From Pimelobacter simplex (GTDB lineage Bacteria; Actinomycetota; Actinomycetes; Propionibacteriales; Nocardioidaceae): a stretch of 64,000 nt of DNA. The DNA lies in NCBI RefSeq assembly GCF_024662235.1, contig NZ_CP096276.1, positions 5,146,001 through 5,210,000 of the forward strand. The letters run 5' to 3'. The notes beneath the pieces are model-generated. The model did not search any database. It was not told where the DNA came from and worked only from the letters and a program-made list of their open reading frames with translations. The stretch's first letter is position 1; the number at the start of each line of letters is the position of its first letter. The position numbers and the translations under genes are program-made. Shown one piece after another: positions 43,854 to 55,267 of the stretch.

Positions 43854-45340
43854 TTGGACGACGCGCGCACCGATGCCCGCGAGCTGGCGGACTACGGCTA
43901 CGAGCAGGAGCTCCGGCGGACGCTGTCGGCCTGGGCGGTCTTCGCCATCGGCTTCGCCACCATCTCGCCGGTGGTCGGCATCTACGCCGTCATCCAGCTC
44001 GGCTTCGCCTTCTCCGGCCCGGTCTGGATCTGGGCGACCGTCGTCGCCTTCCTCGGCCAGCTCCTCGTCGCCGTGGTCTACGCCGAGCTCGCCTCGCAGT
44101 TCCCCGTCACCGGCGGCGTCTACCAGTGGGTACGCCGCCTGGCCGGTCCCGCCTCGGCTGGCTGGTCGGCTGGATCTACCTCTCCGCGGCCGTCGCGTCG
44201 CTGACCACGGTCGCCTACCTCGGCGCGACCTGGCTCCACCTGCTCTTCACCGACAGCCCGCTCTCGGCCCGCGGTCACGTGCTCCTCGGCGTCGTCTTCG
44301 TCGCCGTCGCACTGGCGATCAACCTGCTCGGCGTCGAGCCGGTCAAGCACTTCCTCAACGCCGGGATCATCGCCGAGGGCGTCGCCTCGATCGCGGTCAG
44401 CCTGGTGCTGCTCGTCTTCGTGCACAACAACGGCTTCGGGATCCTCTTCGACACCCTCGGCGCCGAGGCCGCGGTCGGCGGGTCCGCCACGGCCGGCTTC
44501 CTCGCCTGCCTCGCGGTCGCCGGCTGGGCGTTCCTCGGGTTCGACGCGACCACGCAGGTCGCCGAGGAGACCGAGAACCCGCGCCGCAACGTCCCGCGGG
44601 CGCTGCTGCGCGCGTACCTCTTCGTCGCCTTCACCGTGCTGCTCACCGGCGTCGCGGTCACCCTCGCGCTGAGCAACCCGGAGGACGCGGTGAGCGGCGC
44701 GATCGCCGACCCGGTGTTCGCCGCGGTCACCGACGGCATCGGCACGTGGGCCGAGAAGCCGTTCATCGTCGTCGTGCTCATCGCCTTCTTCGCCTGCGCG
44801 ATCTCGATCCAGACCTACATCGGCCGTGCGGTCTTCGCCTTCGCGCGCGACCGCCAGCTCCCGTTCTCGCCGGTCCTCGCGACCGTCGGGCACCGGCAGA
44901 TCCCCTACGTCTCGCTGATCGTGACCGCCGTCCTCGCCGCGCTGGGCCTGCTGCTCGGCCTCAACGGCAATGCGGCCGCCACGCTCATCTCGTTCGGCTC
45001 GGGCGGCTTCTACTTCGTCTTCCTGGCCGTCGCGCTGACCGCGCTCGTCGCCCGGCTCACCGGCCGCTGGAACCCCGGCGCGGGCCAGGTCCGCCTCGGC
45101 CGTCTCGGCCTGGTCGTCAACGTGCTCGCTGTCGTGTGGCTGCTCTTCGAGGCGATCAACATCGCCTGGCCGCGCACCGAGCTCGCGCCCGTCGGCGGCA
45201 GCTGGGTCCAGGTCTGGGCGGTGATCCTCGTGTTCTCCGCGCTCTTCCTGATCGGCCTCGCCTACGTGCTGCTCGCCCGCCCCCACACCAAGCTCGCCCC
45301 CGTCCCCGCCCCCGCTGCTGACAAGGCCCCCATCCGATGA
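43854..45340 (+). pseudogene. APC-family amino acid/amine permease with a frameshift
   Basis: Starts at TTG 43854, with AGGAG six bases upstream. The first reading frame covers QELRRTLSAWAVFAIGFATISP to VYQWVRRLAGP, then loses sense and stops at 44204. The other frame resumes at about 44150 with RLGWLVGWIYLSA and runs to 45340. Joined, the protein has about 495 residues and twelve helices, normal for the APC superfamily (GABA permease/amino acid transporter group), including GFDATTQVAEETENPRRNVPRAL. One missing base near 44148-44150 (GGTCC-CGCC, expected GGTCCGCGCC) explains it. It is either a real inactivating mutation or a sequencing error. Confidence 0.82.
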
Positions 45341-46437
45341 GCGCCCACCGTGCCCCTGCCGTCGTCCTCGACCCGGAGACCGGGCTCGGCCTGAGCGAGG
45401 TCGAGCTCCGCGCCCCGCGGGCCGGCGAGGTCGAGATCGACGTCCGCGCCGCCGGCGTGTGCCACTCGGACCTGCACGTCGTGTCCGGCGACTGGCCGGC
45501 GGACCGGCCGCTGGTGCTCGGTCACGAGGCGGCCGGCGTCGTCCGAGCCGTGGGCGAGGGCGTCACCTCCGTCCGGCCCGGCGACCACGTCGTGCTGTCG
45601 TGGTTCGCGCCGTGCCGCCGCTGCCGGCGCTGCGCGGCCGGCCAGGCCTGGCTCTGCACGGGGACCAAGGCCGTCGAGAACACGCTGCCCGACGGCTCCA
45701 CCCCCTTCACGAGCCCGGACGGCGACGAGCGCTGGCCCTACCTCGGCCTCGGCGCGTTCACCGACCGGGTCGTCGTACCGGAGTCGGCGGCGGTCAAGGT
45801 GCCCGAGGAGCTGCCCTTCGCCGTCGGCGCGCTGCTCGGCTGCTCGGTCACCACGGGCGTCGGCGCGGTCACCCACACGGCCGGCGTCCGGCCCGGTGAG
45901 TCGGCGGTCGTCATCGGTACCGGCGGCGTCGGCCTGTCGGTCGTCATGGGCCTGCGGCTCGCCGGCGCCGACCCGATCGTCGCGGTCGACCTGTCCGCCC
46001 AGCGACTCGCCGCGGCGCGCGCCTTCGGGGCCACCCACACGCTCGACGGCCGCGAGGTCGACGTCGCGGCCTGGTGCCAGGAGGAGCTCGGCGGCGTGGA
46101 CTACGCCTTCGAGGCGATCGGCAGCCCGCGCGTCATCGAGACGCTGCCCGGCATGCTCACCTCGGGCGGCGCCGCGGTGCTCGTCGGGATGGCCGCGCTC
46201 GACGCGAGCGGGTCGTTCAACCTCTTCGAGCTGGCCGACCAGGGCAAGCGGATCCTCGGCTGCAACTACGGCTCCAGCGTCGGTGAGATCGACATCCCCA
46301 TGCTGGCCCGGCTCTACCTCGCCGGTCGGCTCCCGCTCGACGACCTGATCGGCACCACGCGGCCGCTCGCCGAGGCGGCCCTCGCCTTCGACGACCTCCG
46401 GGCCGGGACCGGGTTGCGCACCGTCCTCGTGCCCTGA
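45337..46437 (+). CDS. Zinc-dependent alcohol dehydrogenase (class III-like MDR)
   Basis: 366 residues. Catalytic zinc ligands in AGVCHSDLHVV (Cys41) and LGHEAAG (His, about 64); the structural-zinc cysteines are in CRRCRRCAAGQAWLC (about 92-106). Rossmann fold VVIGTGGVGLSVVMGLRLAGA near 190-210. Resembles NDMA- or mycothiol-dependent class III-type enzymes. It is coupled to the permease by an ATGA overlap, so it probably oxidises the alcohol or amino-alcohol brought in by that transporter. Confidence 0.92.
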   Translation: MSAHRAPAVVLDPETGLGLSEVELRAPRAGEVEIDVRAAGVCHSDLHVVSGDWPADRPLVLGHEAAGVVRAVGEGVTSVRPGDHVVLSWFAPCRRCRRCAAGQAWLCTGTKAVENTLPDGSTPFTSPDGDERWPYLGLGAFTDRVVVPESAAVKVPEELPFAVGALLGCSVTTGVGAVTHTAGVRPGESAVVIGTGGVGLSVVMGLRLAGADPIVAVDLSAQRLAAARAFGATHTLDGREVDVAAWCQEELGGVDYAFEAIGSPRVIETLPGMLTSGGAAVLVGMAALDASGSFNLFELADQGKRILGCNYGSSVGEIDIPMLARLYLAGRLPLDDLIGTTRPLAEAALAFDDLRAGTGLRTVLVP

Positions 46438-46460
46438 GCCGGCGTGGCACGATCGGACCC

Positions 46461-46751
46461 GTGGAGTTCACCTTCTCGGGTCCGGTCGTCGAGTGGCGCG
46501 GCCCGGCGCCCTACTTCTTCCTCGAGGTGCCCGACGAGCTGAGCGAGGACATCAAGGAGGCAGCCCGCGGCCAGGAGTACTGGGGCCAGGTCGCCGTCGA
46601 CGTCCAGGTCGGCGAGACCGGCTTCCGCACCGCGCTGTTCCCCAAGGACGGGCGCTACCTCGTCCCCCTCCGTGTCGCCGTACGACGCGAGGCGGGTCTC
46701 GAGCTCGGCCAGGTCGTCGACGCCGCGCTCGACCTCGCGCCTAGGGGGTAG
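46461..46751 (+). CDS. DUF1905-domain small protein
   Basis: 96 residues from GTG 46461. FSGPVVEWRGPAPYFFLEVPDELSEDI at the start, YWGQVAVDVQVGETGFRTALFPKDGRYLVPL in the middle and VRREAGLELGQVVDAALDL at the end match the DUF1905 barrel. Function unknown; often found as a single domain or fused to YdeI-type proteins. Independent of the neighbours by spacing of about 20 bases. Confidence 0.85.
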   Translation: MEFTFSGPVVEWRGPAPYFFLEVPDELSEDIKEAARGQEYWGQVAVDVQVGETGFRTALFPKDGRYLVPLRVAVRREAGLELGQVVDAALDLAPRG

Positions 46752-46767
46752 CGGCTAACCTCACGAG

Positions 46768-47520
46768 GTGCCGTTGACCCTCGCTCATCCGGCTGTGGTG
46801 CTCCCGCTCCGCGGCCTCGGCCTGCCCCTCGCCGGGCTGGTGATCGGCTCGATGGCGCCCGACCTGCCGGTGTTCGCGCGTTGGCACGAGGGCTACGCGC
46901 TGAGCCACAGCCTCGTCGGGATCTTCACGCTGGACGTGGTGGTGACGCTCGCGCTGCTGGCGCTCTGGGACCTCGTCGGACGCGACGCGCTCGTCGACAC
47001 CGCGCCGTCGCTCGTGCGGGACCGCCTGCCGGGGCGGGCGCGGATCGGGGCCCGCGCCTGGCTCCTCGCGCCGCTGGCCGCGGTGGTCGGCTCGGCGACC
47101 CACGTCGTGTGGGACCTGTTCACCCACTCCGGACGCTGGGGCGTGCGGCACGTCGCGTGGCTGCACGAGGTGCACGGCCCGCTGCGCGGCGACGCCTGGG
47201 CGCAGTACGGCTCGACCGCGATCGGCCTGCTCGTCGTCGGTGTGGCGATGCTGCTGCACCTGCGCCGCTTCCCGCCCGGGCCGCGCCGGCCGCGCCGGCT
47301 CCCGGCGACGGTCCTGCCCGCGGCCGTCGCCCTCGCCGTGGTTGCCGGTGTCGTCGGCGGGCTCGAGCACGCGGACTACGGGCTCGACATCGTGGCCTTC
47401 TGGACCGCCGTGTCCGGCATCGTCGCCCTCGTGGCGGGCCTGGCCCTCATCGCCGTGGCCTGGCTGGTCGTGTCGGCCCCGGCCCCTGCCGACGAGGTCA
47501 GCGACCCGGTCGCTCCCTGA
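46768..47520 (+). CDS. DUF4184-family membrane protein
   Basis: 250 residues from GTG 46768. Starts with PLTLAHPAVVLPLR, then GLVIGSMAPDLPVF and ATHVVWDLFTHSGRWG, conserved histidine/aspartate motifs of DUF4184. About six membrane helices. The motif set resembles membrane metal-dependent hydrolases (YdjM/LexA-binding-type inner-membrane family), but no activity is proven. It overlaps the convergent thioesterase gene by 23 bases. Confidence 0.87.
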   Translation: MPLTLAHPAVVLPLRGLGLPLAGLVIGSMAPDLPVFARWHEGYALSHSLVGIFTLDVVVTLALLALWDLVGRDALVDTAPSLVRDRLPGRARIGARAWLLAPLAAVVGSATHVVWDLFTHSGRWGVRHVAWLHEVHGPLRGDAWAQYGSTAIGLLVVGVAMLLHLRRFPPGPRRPRRLPATVLPAAVALAVVAGVVGGLEHADYGLDIVAFWTAVSGIVALVAGLALIAVAWLVVSAPAPADEVSDPVAP

Positions 47521-47968
47521 GCGCCACCGGCTCCCCGGCGTACGACGTCAGGGTGGCGCGGACCTCGTCCGAGATCGCCCACGACGAGCCCGCCGTGGTG
47601 TCCCAGAAGACGACCGAGCTCTCCGCGACGAGCGCCGGAGCGTGGTCCGGCGCCACGCGCAGCTCGTAGGAGACGGCCGCCGACGACCGCCCGACGTGGC
47701 TCACCCAGATCCGCACCAGGAACGGCTGGAACGGCGCGAACCTCATCTCCGTGTGGTAGTCGACGCGCTGCGAGCCGACGAGCTCGGTGACGTGCGCCGG
47801 CATCTCGCGCAGCAGCCCCGGGCGGTCCGAGCCGGGCAGCGGCGCGTAGCGGAAGAACATCAGGCGCGCCTCGTCGAGCACGCGCAGCGCCTCGACGTTG
47901 TCGACGTGACCGCCGAGGTTGACGTCGCGCAGCCGCGCCTGGATCTCGCAGTCGAAGACGGTGCCCAC
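47498..47968 (-). CDS. Hot-dog-fold acyl-CoA thioesterase-like protein
   Basis: 156 residues. The N-terminus CEIQARLRDVNLGGHVDNVEALRVLDEARLMFF contains the DxNxxGHVDN signature of 4-hydroxybenzoyl-CoA-type thioesterases, with the catalytic Asp/His region near residues 15-22. Hot-dog strands follow (VDYHTEMRFAPF, VRIWVSHVG). Located 22 bases after the response regulator on the same strand, so it could be co-transcribed with the two-component genes. Confidence 0.85.
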   Translation of the reverse strand: MGTVFDCEIQARLRDVNLGGHVDNVEALRVLDEARLMFFRYAPLPGSDRPGLLREMPAHVTELVGSQRVDYHTEMRFAPFQPFLVRIWVSHVGRSSAAVSYELRVAPDHAPALVAESSVVFWDTTAGSSWAISDEVRATLTSYAGEPVALRERPGR

Positions 47969-47990
47969 GAGCGCATCCTCGCAGGCCCGC

Positions 47991-48665
47991 TCAGGGCTCG
48001 AAGCGATAGCCCATCCCCGGCTCGTTGCGGAAGTGCACCGGCCGGGCCGGGTCCGGCTCGAGCTTGCGGCGCAGCTGGGCCATGTAGAGCCGCAGGTTGC
48101 CGTGGGCGTTCTCGTAGCCCGGTCCCCACACCTCGGTGAGGAGCTGCTGCTGGCTCATCAGCCGGCCCGGGTTGCGCAGCAGCACCTCCAGGAGGTGCCA
48201 TTCGGTCGGCGTGAGGCGGACGTCGGCGCCGGCGACGGAGACCCGCTTGGCGAGCAGGTCGACCTCCGTCGTACCGAAGCGGACGGGGCCCGGCTCGTCG
48301 GTGGCGGGGCCGCGCCGGACCAGCGCTCGCAGCCGGGCGAGCAGCTCGTCCATGCCGAACGGCTTGGTGACGTAGTCGTCGGCGCCGGCGTCGAGGGCGT
48401 CCACCTTGTCGACGCTGTCGCTGCGTCCGGAGAGCACCAGGACCGGGACGCTGGAGCCGCGGCGCAGGCGGGCGATGACGTCGACCCCGTCCATGTCGGG
48501 CAGCCCGAGGTCGAGGACGACGACGTCGGGGCGGGTCGCGTCGGCCAGGGCGAGGGCCTCGGTGCCGTCGCCGGCGGTCACCACCTCCCAGCCGCGGGCC
48601 CGCAGGTGGATGCCGAGCGCGCGCAGGATCTGGGGCTCGTCGTCGACCACGAGGACCCGGCTCAC
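47991..48665 (-). CDS. KdpE-like OmpR-family response regulator
   Basis: 224 residues. Receiver domain 1-120 with Asp8/Asp9, phosphoacceptor Asp52 in VVVLDLGLPDMDG and Lys in YVTKPFG. Winged-helix domain about 128-222: TPTEWHLLEVLLRNPGRLMSQQQLLTEVWG and NLRLYMAQLRRKLEPDP, a KdpE-like version. It overlaps the kinase gene by 4 bases. Likely target is the divergent APC transporter at 50209, where OmpR-type direct repeats lie. Confidence 0.92.
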   Translation of the reverse strand: MSRVLVVDDEPQILRALGIHLRARGWEVVTAGDGTEALALADATRPDVVVLDLGLPDMDGVDVIARLRRGSSVPVLVLSGRSDSVDKVDALDAGADDYVTKPFGMDELLARLRALVRRGPATDEPGPVRFGTTEVDLLAKRVSVAGADVRLTPTEWHLLEVLLRNPGRLMSQQQLLTEVWGPGYENAHGNLRLYMAQLRRKLEPDPARPVHFRNEPGMGYRFEP

Positions 48666-49735
48666 GCGCCCTCCTCCAGCGGCAGCGTGACGACCATGGT
48701 GAGCCCGCCGCCGGGCGTCGGCCGGGGGACGAGCTCGCCGTGCACGGCCTCGGTGAGCCCGCGGGCCAGGGCCAGGCCCAGCCCGATGCCGGTCGTGTTG
48801 TCGGCGTCCCCGAGGCGCTGGAACGGCAGGAAGATCCGCTCCTGGTCCGCCGCCGGTACGCCGGGCCCGTGGTCGACGACGTGCACCTCGACCGTGCCGG
48901 GCCGGTCGGCGGCGACCTGCGCGCGGACCAGCGGCGGCCGGTCCGCGGGCGCGAACCGCTGGGCGTTGGCGACGAGGTTGGCCAGGACCCGCTCCAGGAG
49001 GGCCGGATCGGTGCGCACCGCCGGCAGGTCGTCCGGTACGTCGAGCACCACCGCGCGCGGCGCGACCCCCAGGTCGTCCAGCGCCCGGGCGAGCACCTCG
49101 TCGAGGGCGGTCGCGCGGATCCGCACCGGCAGCGCGCCGGCCTGGAGCCGGCTGAGGTCGAGCAGGCTCTCGACCAGTCCGGTGAGCCGGTCGAGGGCGT
49201 CGTCCGCGGTGGCGAGCAGCTCGTCGCGGTCGTCGGGGGAGAGCGTGACGTCCCGGCTGCGCAGACCGGAGACCGATGCCTTGGCCGCGGCCAGCGGGGT
49301 GCGCAGGTCGTGCCCGACCGCGGTGAGCAGGGCCGCGCGCATCCGGTCGGCGGCCTCGATCTCGGCCGCCGCGGCGGCGTCCTCGGCCCGGCGGGCGGAG
49401 ACGTCGACGACCGAGCCGACCACGATGGCGACCACCGCGAACGCCACCAGGGCGACGACGTTGTCGACGTGGCCGACCTCGAACGTGTGGTAGGGCACGG
49501 TGAACCAGAAGACCAGCAGCCCCGCGCCCAGCACGGCCGCCACGAGCGCGGGGCCGACGCCGCCGACGAGGGCCGCCATCACCACCACGACGAGGAACAG
49601 CACCACGTCGCTGGCCAGGTTGAGCCGGTCGCGCAGGGGCACGAGCACGGGCAGCAGCACGGGCGGCGCCGCCACCGCCACGGCGTACCCGGCGGCGCGG
49701 CGCCGTCGGCTCAGGTTGCCTCCCACGGTGCTCAT
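48662..49735 (-). CDS. KdpD-like sensor histidine kinase lacking the N-terminal KdpD sensor
   Basis: 357 residues. Four helices of DUF4118 type (about 17-113, including ASDVVLFLVVVVMAALVGGVGPAL and FWFTVPYHTFEVGHVDN) are characteristic of KdpD. Next come HisKA with His142 in AVGHDLRTPLAAAKASV and HATPase motifs NAQRFAP, DHGPGVP and GIGLGLALARGL. Full KdpD has about 400 extra N-terminal residues (KdpD and USP domains); these are absent here. ATGA overlap with the small membrane gene upstream. Confidence 0.92.
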   Translation of the reverse strand: MSTVGGNLSRRRRAAGYAVAVAAPPVLLPVLVPLRDRLNLASDVVLFLVVVVMAALVGGVGPALVAAVLGAGLLVFWFTVPYHTFEVGHVDNVVALVAFAVVAIVVGSVVDVSARRAEDAAAAAEIEAADRMRAALLTAVGHDLRTPLAAAKASVSGLRSRDVTLSPDDRDELLATADDALDRLTGLVESLLDLSRLQAGALPVRIRATALDEVLARALDDLGVAPRAVVLDVPDDLPAVRTDPALLERVLANLVANAQRFAPADRPPLVRAQVAADRPGTVEVHVVDHGPGVPAADQERIFLPFQRLGDADNTTGIGLGLALARGLTEAVHGELVPRPTPGGGLTMVVTLPLEEGA

Positions 49736-50061
49736 TGTGCGCGTGCCGCCCACGCCCCGATCGCGAGGTACGCCGCGAGCCGCGCCAGGTCCGCCGGCGC
49801 GAACGTCAGCTCACCCAGGGTGTTGACCGCGAACCCCGTCGCCCAGGCCAACCCGGCCAGGGCCAGGACGAGCGCGAGCCGGCGGGGGAGCACGACGCAC
49901 CAGGCCGTGGTGAGCGCGAGGAGCGCGGCGACGCCGTACCAGCCGGCGAGGGGGACGGCGACGCACACGGCCGCCCCGACCGCCTGGCAGGCGCCGCCGA
50001 GCCCGAGACGCACCTCGGCCCGGCCCGAGAGCCGGGCGGAGGCGGGTGCCGTGGTGCTCAC
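49732..50061 (-). CDS. Small membrane protein upstream of the KdpD-like kinase
   Basis: 109 residues from GTG 50061. Three or four hydrophobic helices (about 22-44, 45-62 and 63-80, then 88-105) with few polar residues. Its stop overlaps the kinase start, so it belongs to the two-component operon and may be an accessory sensor subunit. The reading frame extends far upstream through the transporter gene as a shadow; that part is excluded. No family recognised. Confidence 0.7.
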   Translation of the reverse strand: MSTTAPASARLSGRAEVRLGLGGACQAVGAAVCVAVPLAGWYGVAALLALTTAWCVVLPRRLALVLALAGLAWATGFAVNTLGELTFAPADLARLAAYLAIGAWAARAQ

Positions 50062-50100
50062 CCTTCCAGTGAAACGCGGTCCGCGGCGCCCGGGGCGGCG

Positions 50101-50178
50101 CTGACAGGATCCTGACGGCGTCTTGTCGCACTCTTGTCGCGCACACCACTCGCGCGCGGGTGTTAGGGATCCGTTAGG
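50101..50178. promoter_or_regulatory. Three pairs of 11-base-spaced direct repeats
   Basis: CTGAC at 50101 and 50112, TCTTGTCGC at 50121 and 50132, and GTTAGG at 50162 and 50173 are each repeated at exactly 11-base spacing. That is the half-site period expected for dimers of OmpR/PhoB-type regulators. They lie in the divergent gap between the KdpDE-like operon and the APC transporter. Confidence 0.7.
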
Positions 50179-50208
50179 CCCCGCCGATGCGGCCCGGAGC
50201 GCGGTTGC

Positions 50209-52125
50209 ATGGGAGGTGTGAGCACCTCCACCGCACCATCGGCCTCCGAGCGCGCGCTCGGCGACCCGGAGGACGCCGCCGGCGACACCCACGGCCGCCC
50301 CTGGTGGCGGGTGATGTGCCTGACCGGCGTCGACTACTTCTCCACGCTGGGCTACCAGCCGGGCATCGCGTTCCTCGCCGCCGGGCTGCTCAGCCCGCTG
50401 GCCACGGTGGTCCTCGTGCTGCTCACGCTCTTCGGCGCGCTGCCGGTCTATCGCCGGGTCGCCCAGGAGAGCCCGCACGGCCAGGGCTCGATCGCCATGC
50501 TGGAGCGGCTGCTGCCGCGCTGGCGCGGCAAGGTGTTCGTGCTCGCGCTGCTCGGCTTCGCGCTCACCGACTTCATCATCACCATCACGCTCTCCGCGGC
50601 CGACGCGAGCGCCCACGTCGTCGAGAACCCGCACGTGCCGGCCTTCCTGCACGGCCAGGAGCTCTGGATCACCCTCGGCCTGATCGCGCTGCTGGGCGGC
50701 GTCTTCCTCAAGGGCTTCAAGGAGGCGATCGGTGTCGCGGTCGCGCTGGTCAGCGTCTACCTGACGCTCAACGTGGTGGTGATCGCGGTCAGCGCCGCGC
50801 ACGTGCTCGAGAACGGTCACGTCGTCACGGACTGGACCCGGGCCCTCACCGTCGAGCACGGAAACATCGCGCTGATGATCGCGGTGTCGCTGACGCTGTT
50901 CCCCAAGCTGGCGCTCGGCATGTCCGGCTTCGAGACCGGCGTCGCCGTGATGCCCCACGTGCAGGGCGCACCCGACGACGACCCGGTGCGGCCCGCCGTA
51001 CGGATCCGCAACACCAAGCGCCTGCTGACGACCGCCGCGGTCATGATGAGCACCTTCCTCATCTGCTCCAGCCTGGTCACCACGCTGCTCATCCCGCCGG
51101 CCGAGTTCGAGGAGGGCGGCCAGGCCAACGGCCGGGCGCTGGCCTTCCTGGCGCACCGCTACCTCGGGGACGTCTTCGGCACGGCGTACGACGTCTCGAC
51201 GATCCTGATCCTGTGGTTCGCCGGTGCCTCGGCGATGGCCGGCATGCTCAACCTGATCCCGCGCTACCTGCCCCGCTACGGCATGGCGCCGGAGTGGGCC
51301 GGCGCGATCCGGCCGCTGGTCTGCGTGCTGACCGGCACGGCCTTCCTCATCACCTGGATCTTCGACGCCGACGTCAACGCCCAGGGTGGCGCCTACGCGA
51401 CCGGCGTCCTGGTGCTGATGACCTCCGCGAGCGTCGCCGTCGCCCTCGCGGCCCGCAAGGCCCGGCAACGGGGCTGGACGATCGCGTTCACCGTGATCTC
51501 GGTGGTCTTCGTCTACACCACCCTCGACAACATCTGGGAGCGACCGGACGGCGTCAAGATCGGCGCCTGCTTCATCGCCGCGATCGTCGCGGTCTCGCTG
51601 CTCTCGCGCACCCGCCGCTCCCTGGAGCTGCGCACCACGGACATCGAGTACGACGCCAAGGCCGAGGCGTTCATCCGCGACTGCGCCCGTCGTACGCTCC
51701 GGCTGGTGGCGCACGACCCCGAGCACCACGACGTCGGCGCCTACCGCGCCAAGGTCCGCAAGATCGTCGAGGCGCACGGCATCCCGGACCCCGGCGACCT
51801 GCTCTTCGTCGAGGTCGTCGTCGAGGACTACTCGGACTTCGAGAGCCGGGTCGTCGTGAGCGGCTCGGTCGCGCACAAGGAGTACCGCGTGCTCACCGTG
51901 CACGCGGCCACCATCCCCAACGCGCTCGCCGCCGTCCTGCTCGACCTGCGCGACCGTACGTCGGTGCGCCCCCACATGTACTTCGAGTGGACCGAGGGCA
52001 GCCCGGTCGCCCAGATGGTGCGCTTCCTGCTCTTCGGCGCCGGCGAGGTGGCCCCCCTGACCCGCGAGGTGATCCGCCGGGCCGAGCCGGACCCGCGCCG
52101 CCGCCCCCACGTGCACGCCGGCTGA
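50209..52125 (+). CDS. APC-superfamily transporter with C-terminal cytoplasmic domain
   Basis: 638 residues. Twelve helices in about 45-470 with [20 protein letters not shown] and a [18 protein letters not shown] loop, then a soluble domain of about 160 residues (475-620) rich in alpha/beta segments ([22 protein letters not shown]). Length and architecture resemble KimA/KUP-like potassium or amino-acid transporters of the APC group. The neighbouring KdpDE-like sensor system makes potassium a reasonable guess, though the family includes many amino-acid carriers. ATG 50209 is supported by GGAG nine bases upstream; GTG 50218 is the alternative. Confidence 0.85.
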   Translation: MGGVSTSTAPSASERALGDPEDAAGDTHGRPWWRVMCLTGVDYFSTLGYQPGIAFLAAGLLSPLATVVLVLLTLFGALPVYRRVAQESPHGQGSIAMLERLLPRWRGKVFVLALLGFALTDFIITITLSAADASAHVVENPHVPAFLHGQELWITLGLIALLGGVFLKGFKEAIGVAVALVSVYLTLNVVVIAVSAAHVLENGHVVTDWTRALTVEHGNIALMIAVSLTLFPKLALGMSGFETGVAVMPHVQGAPDDDPVRPAVRIRNTKRLLTTAAVMMSTFLICSSLVTTLLIPPAEFEEGGQANGRALAFLAHRYLGDVFGTAYDVSTILILWFAGASAMAGMLNLIPRYLPRYGMAPEWAGAIRPLVCVLTGTAFLITWIFDADVNAQGGAYATGVLVLMTSASVAVALAARKARQRGWTIAFTVISVVFVYTTLDNIWERPDGVKIGACFIAAIVAVSLLSRTRRSLELRTTDIEYDAKAEAFIRDCARRTLRLVAHDPEHHDVGAYRAKVRKIVEAHGIPDPGDLLFVEVVVEDYSDFESRVVVSGSVAHKEYRVLTVHAATIPNALAAVLLDLRDRTSVRPHMYFEWTEGSPVAQMVRFLLFGAGEVAPLTREVIRRAEPDPRRRPHVHAG

Positions 52126-52173
52126 GCCGTCCGCGACCTGGCGGATGTCGGCGTACCGTCCTAGCGTCGGACC

Positions 52174-52833
52174 ATGGCCCGCACCTACGAGAAGATCACC
52201 GCCGCCGACTTCAGCGCCGCCGAGGGCGTCGACGACTGGCGGGTGCTGTGGTGGCAGGCGTTCGCGCTCTTCCGGACGAAGACCTTCGCGACCGGCCTCG
52301 CCCTCGTCAACGAGATCGGCCGGCTCGCCGAGGAGGCGAACCACCACCCCGACCTCAACTTCCGCTACGGCGTCCTCGAGGTCCGGCTCTCCACCCACGA
52401 CACGATGTCGCTGACCACCGCCGACCTCGACCTCGCCCGCGCCATCTCCGCCGCCGCCCGCGAGCTCGGCGTGGCCGGCGACCCGGCCGCGATCCGCACC
52501 TGGGAGTTCGCCCTGGACGCCGTCGACGTCGACGCCGTACGCCGCTTCTGGGCGGCGGTCCTCGGCTACGACCTGGTCGGCGACACCGACATCGCCGACC
52601 CGATCGGCCTCTACCCGCCCGTCTACGTGCAGCAGATGGACGCCCCGCGCGAGGGCCGCAACCGGATCCACATCGACCTCGGCGTCCCGCACGACGTCGC
52701 CGAGGCCCGGGTCGCCGCGGCCGTGGCCGCGGGCGGCCGGGTGGTGCGCGACGAGTTCGCCCCGATGTGGTGGACGCTCGCGGATCCCGAGGGCAACGAG
52801 GTCGACGTCGCCACGTGGCAGGGGCGGGACTGA
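52174..52833 (+). CDS. Fusion of pterin-4a-carbinolamine dehydratase and VOC domain
   Basis: 219 residues. Residues 1-95 match PCD/DCoH: DWRVLWWQAFALFRTKTF, EEANHHPDLNFRYGVLEVRLSTHD with the His57-His58-x-Asp60 active site, then TTADLDLARAI. Residues 105-219 form a VOC domain (VDVDAVRRFWAAVLGYDLV, NRIHIDLGVP, LADPEGNEVDVATW). The fusion is an actinobacterial arrangement. PCD regenerates tetrahydrobiopterin in hydroxylases; in bacteria without such hydroxylases the role is unclear, and none is seen here. Confidence 0.9.
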   Translation: MARTYEKITAADFSAAEGVDDWRVLWWQAFALFRTKTFATGLALVNEIGRLAEEANHHPDLNFRYGVLEVRLSTHDTMSLTTADLDLARAISAAARELGVAGDPAAIRTWEFALDAVDVDAVRRFWAAVLGYDLVGDTDIADPIGLYPPVYVQQMDAPREGRNRIHIDLGVPHDVAEARVAAAVAAGGRVVRDEFAPMWWTLADPEGNEVDVATWQGRD

Positions 52834-52840
52834 CCCGGGC

Positions 52841-55228
<2,388 letters not shown>

Positions 55229-55267
55229 GGGCCCATCATGGCCGATCGCTCCGACAGCGAGCCGGGA

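Noticed and set aside
50062-52692. Upstream extension of the minus-strand frame ending at 49732 (986 residues in total)
   Set aside because: Only the last 109 residues form a sensible membrane protein. The rest is antisense to the APC transporter.
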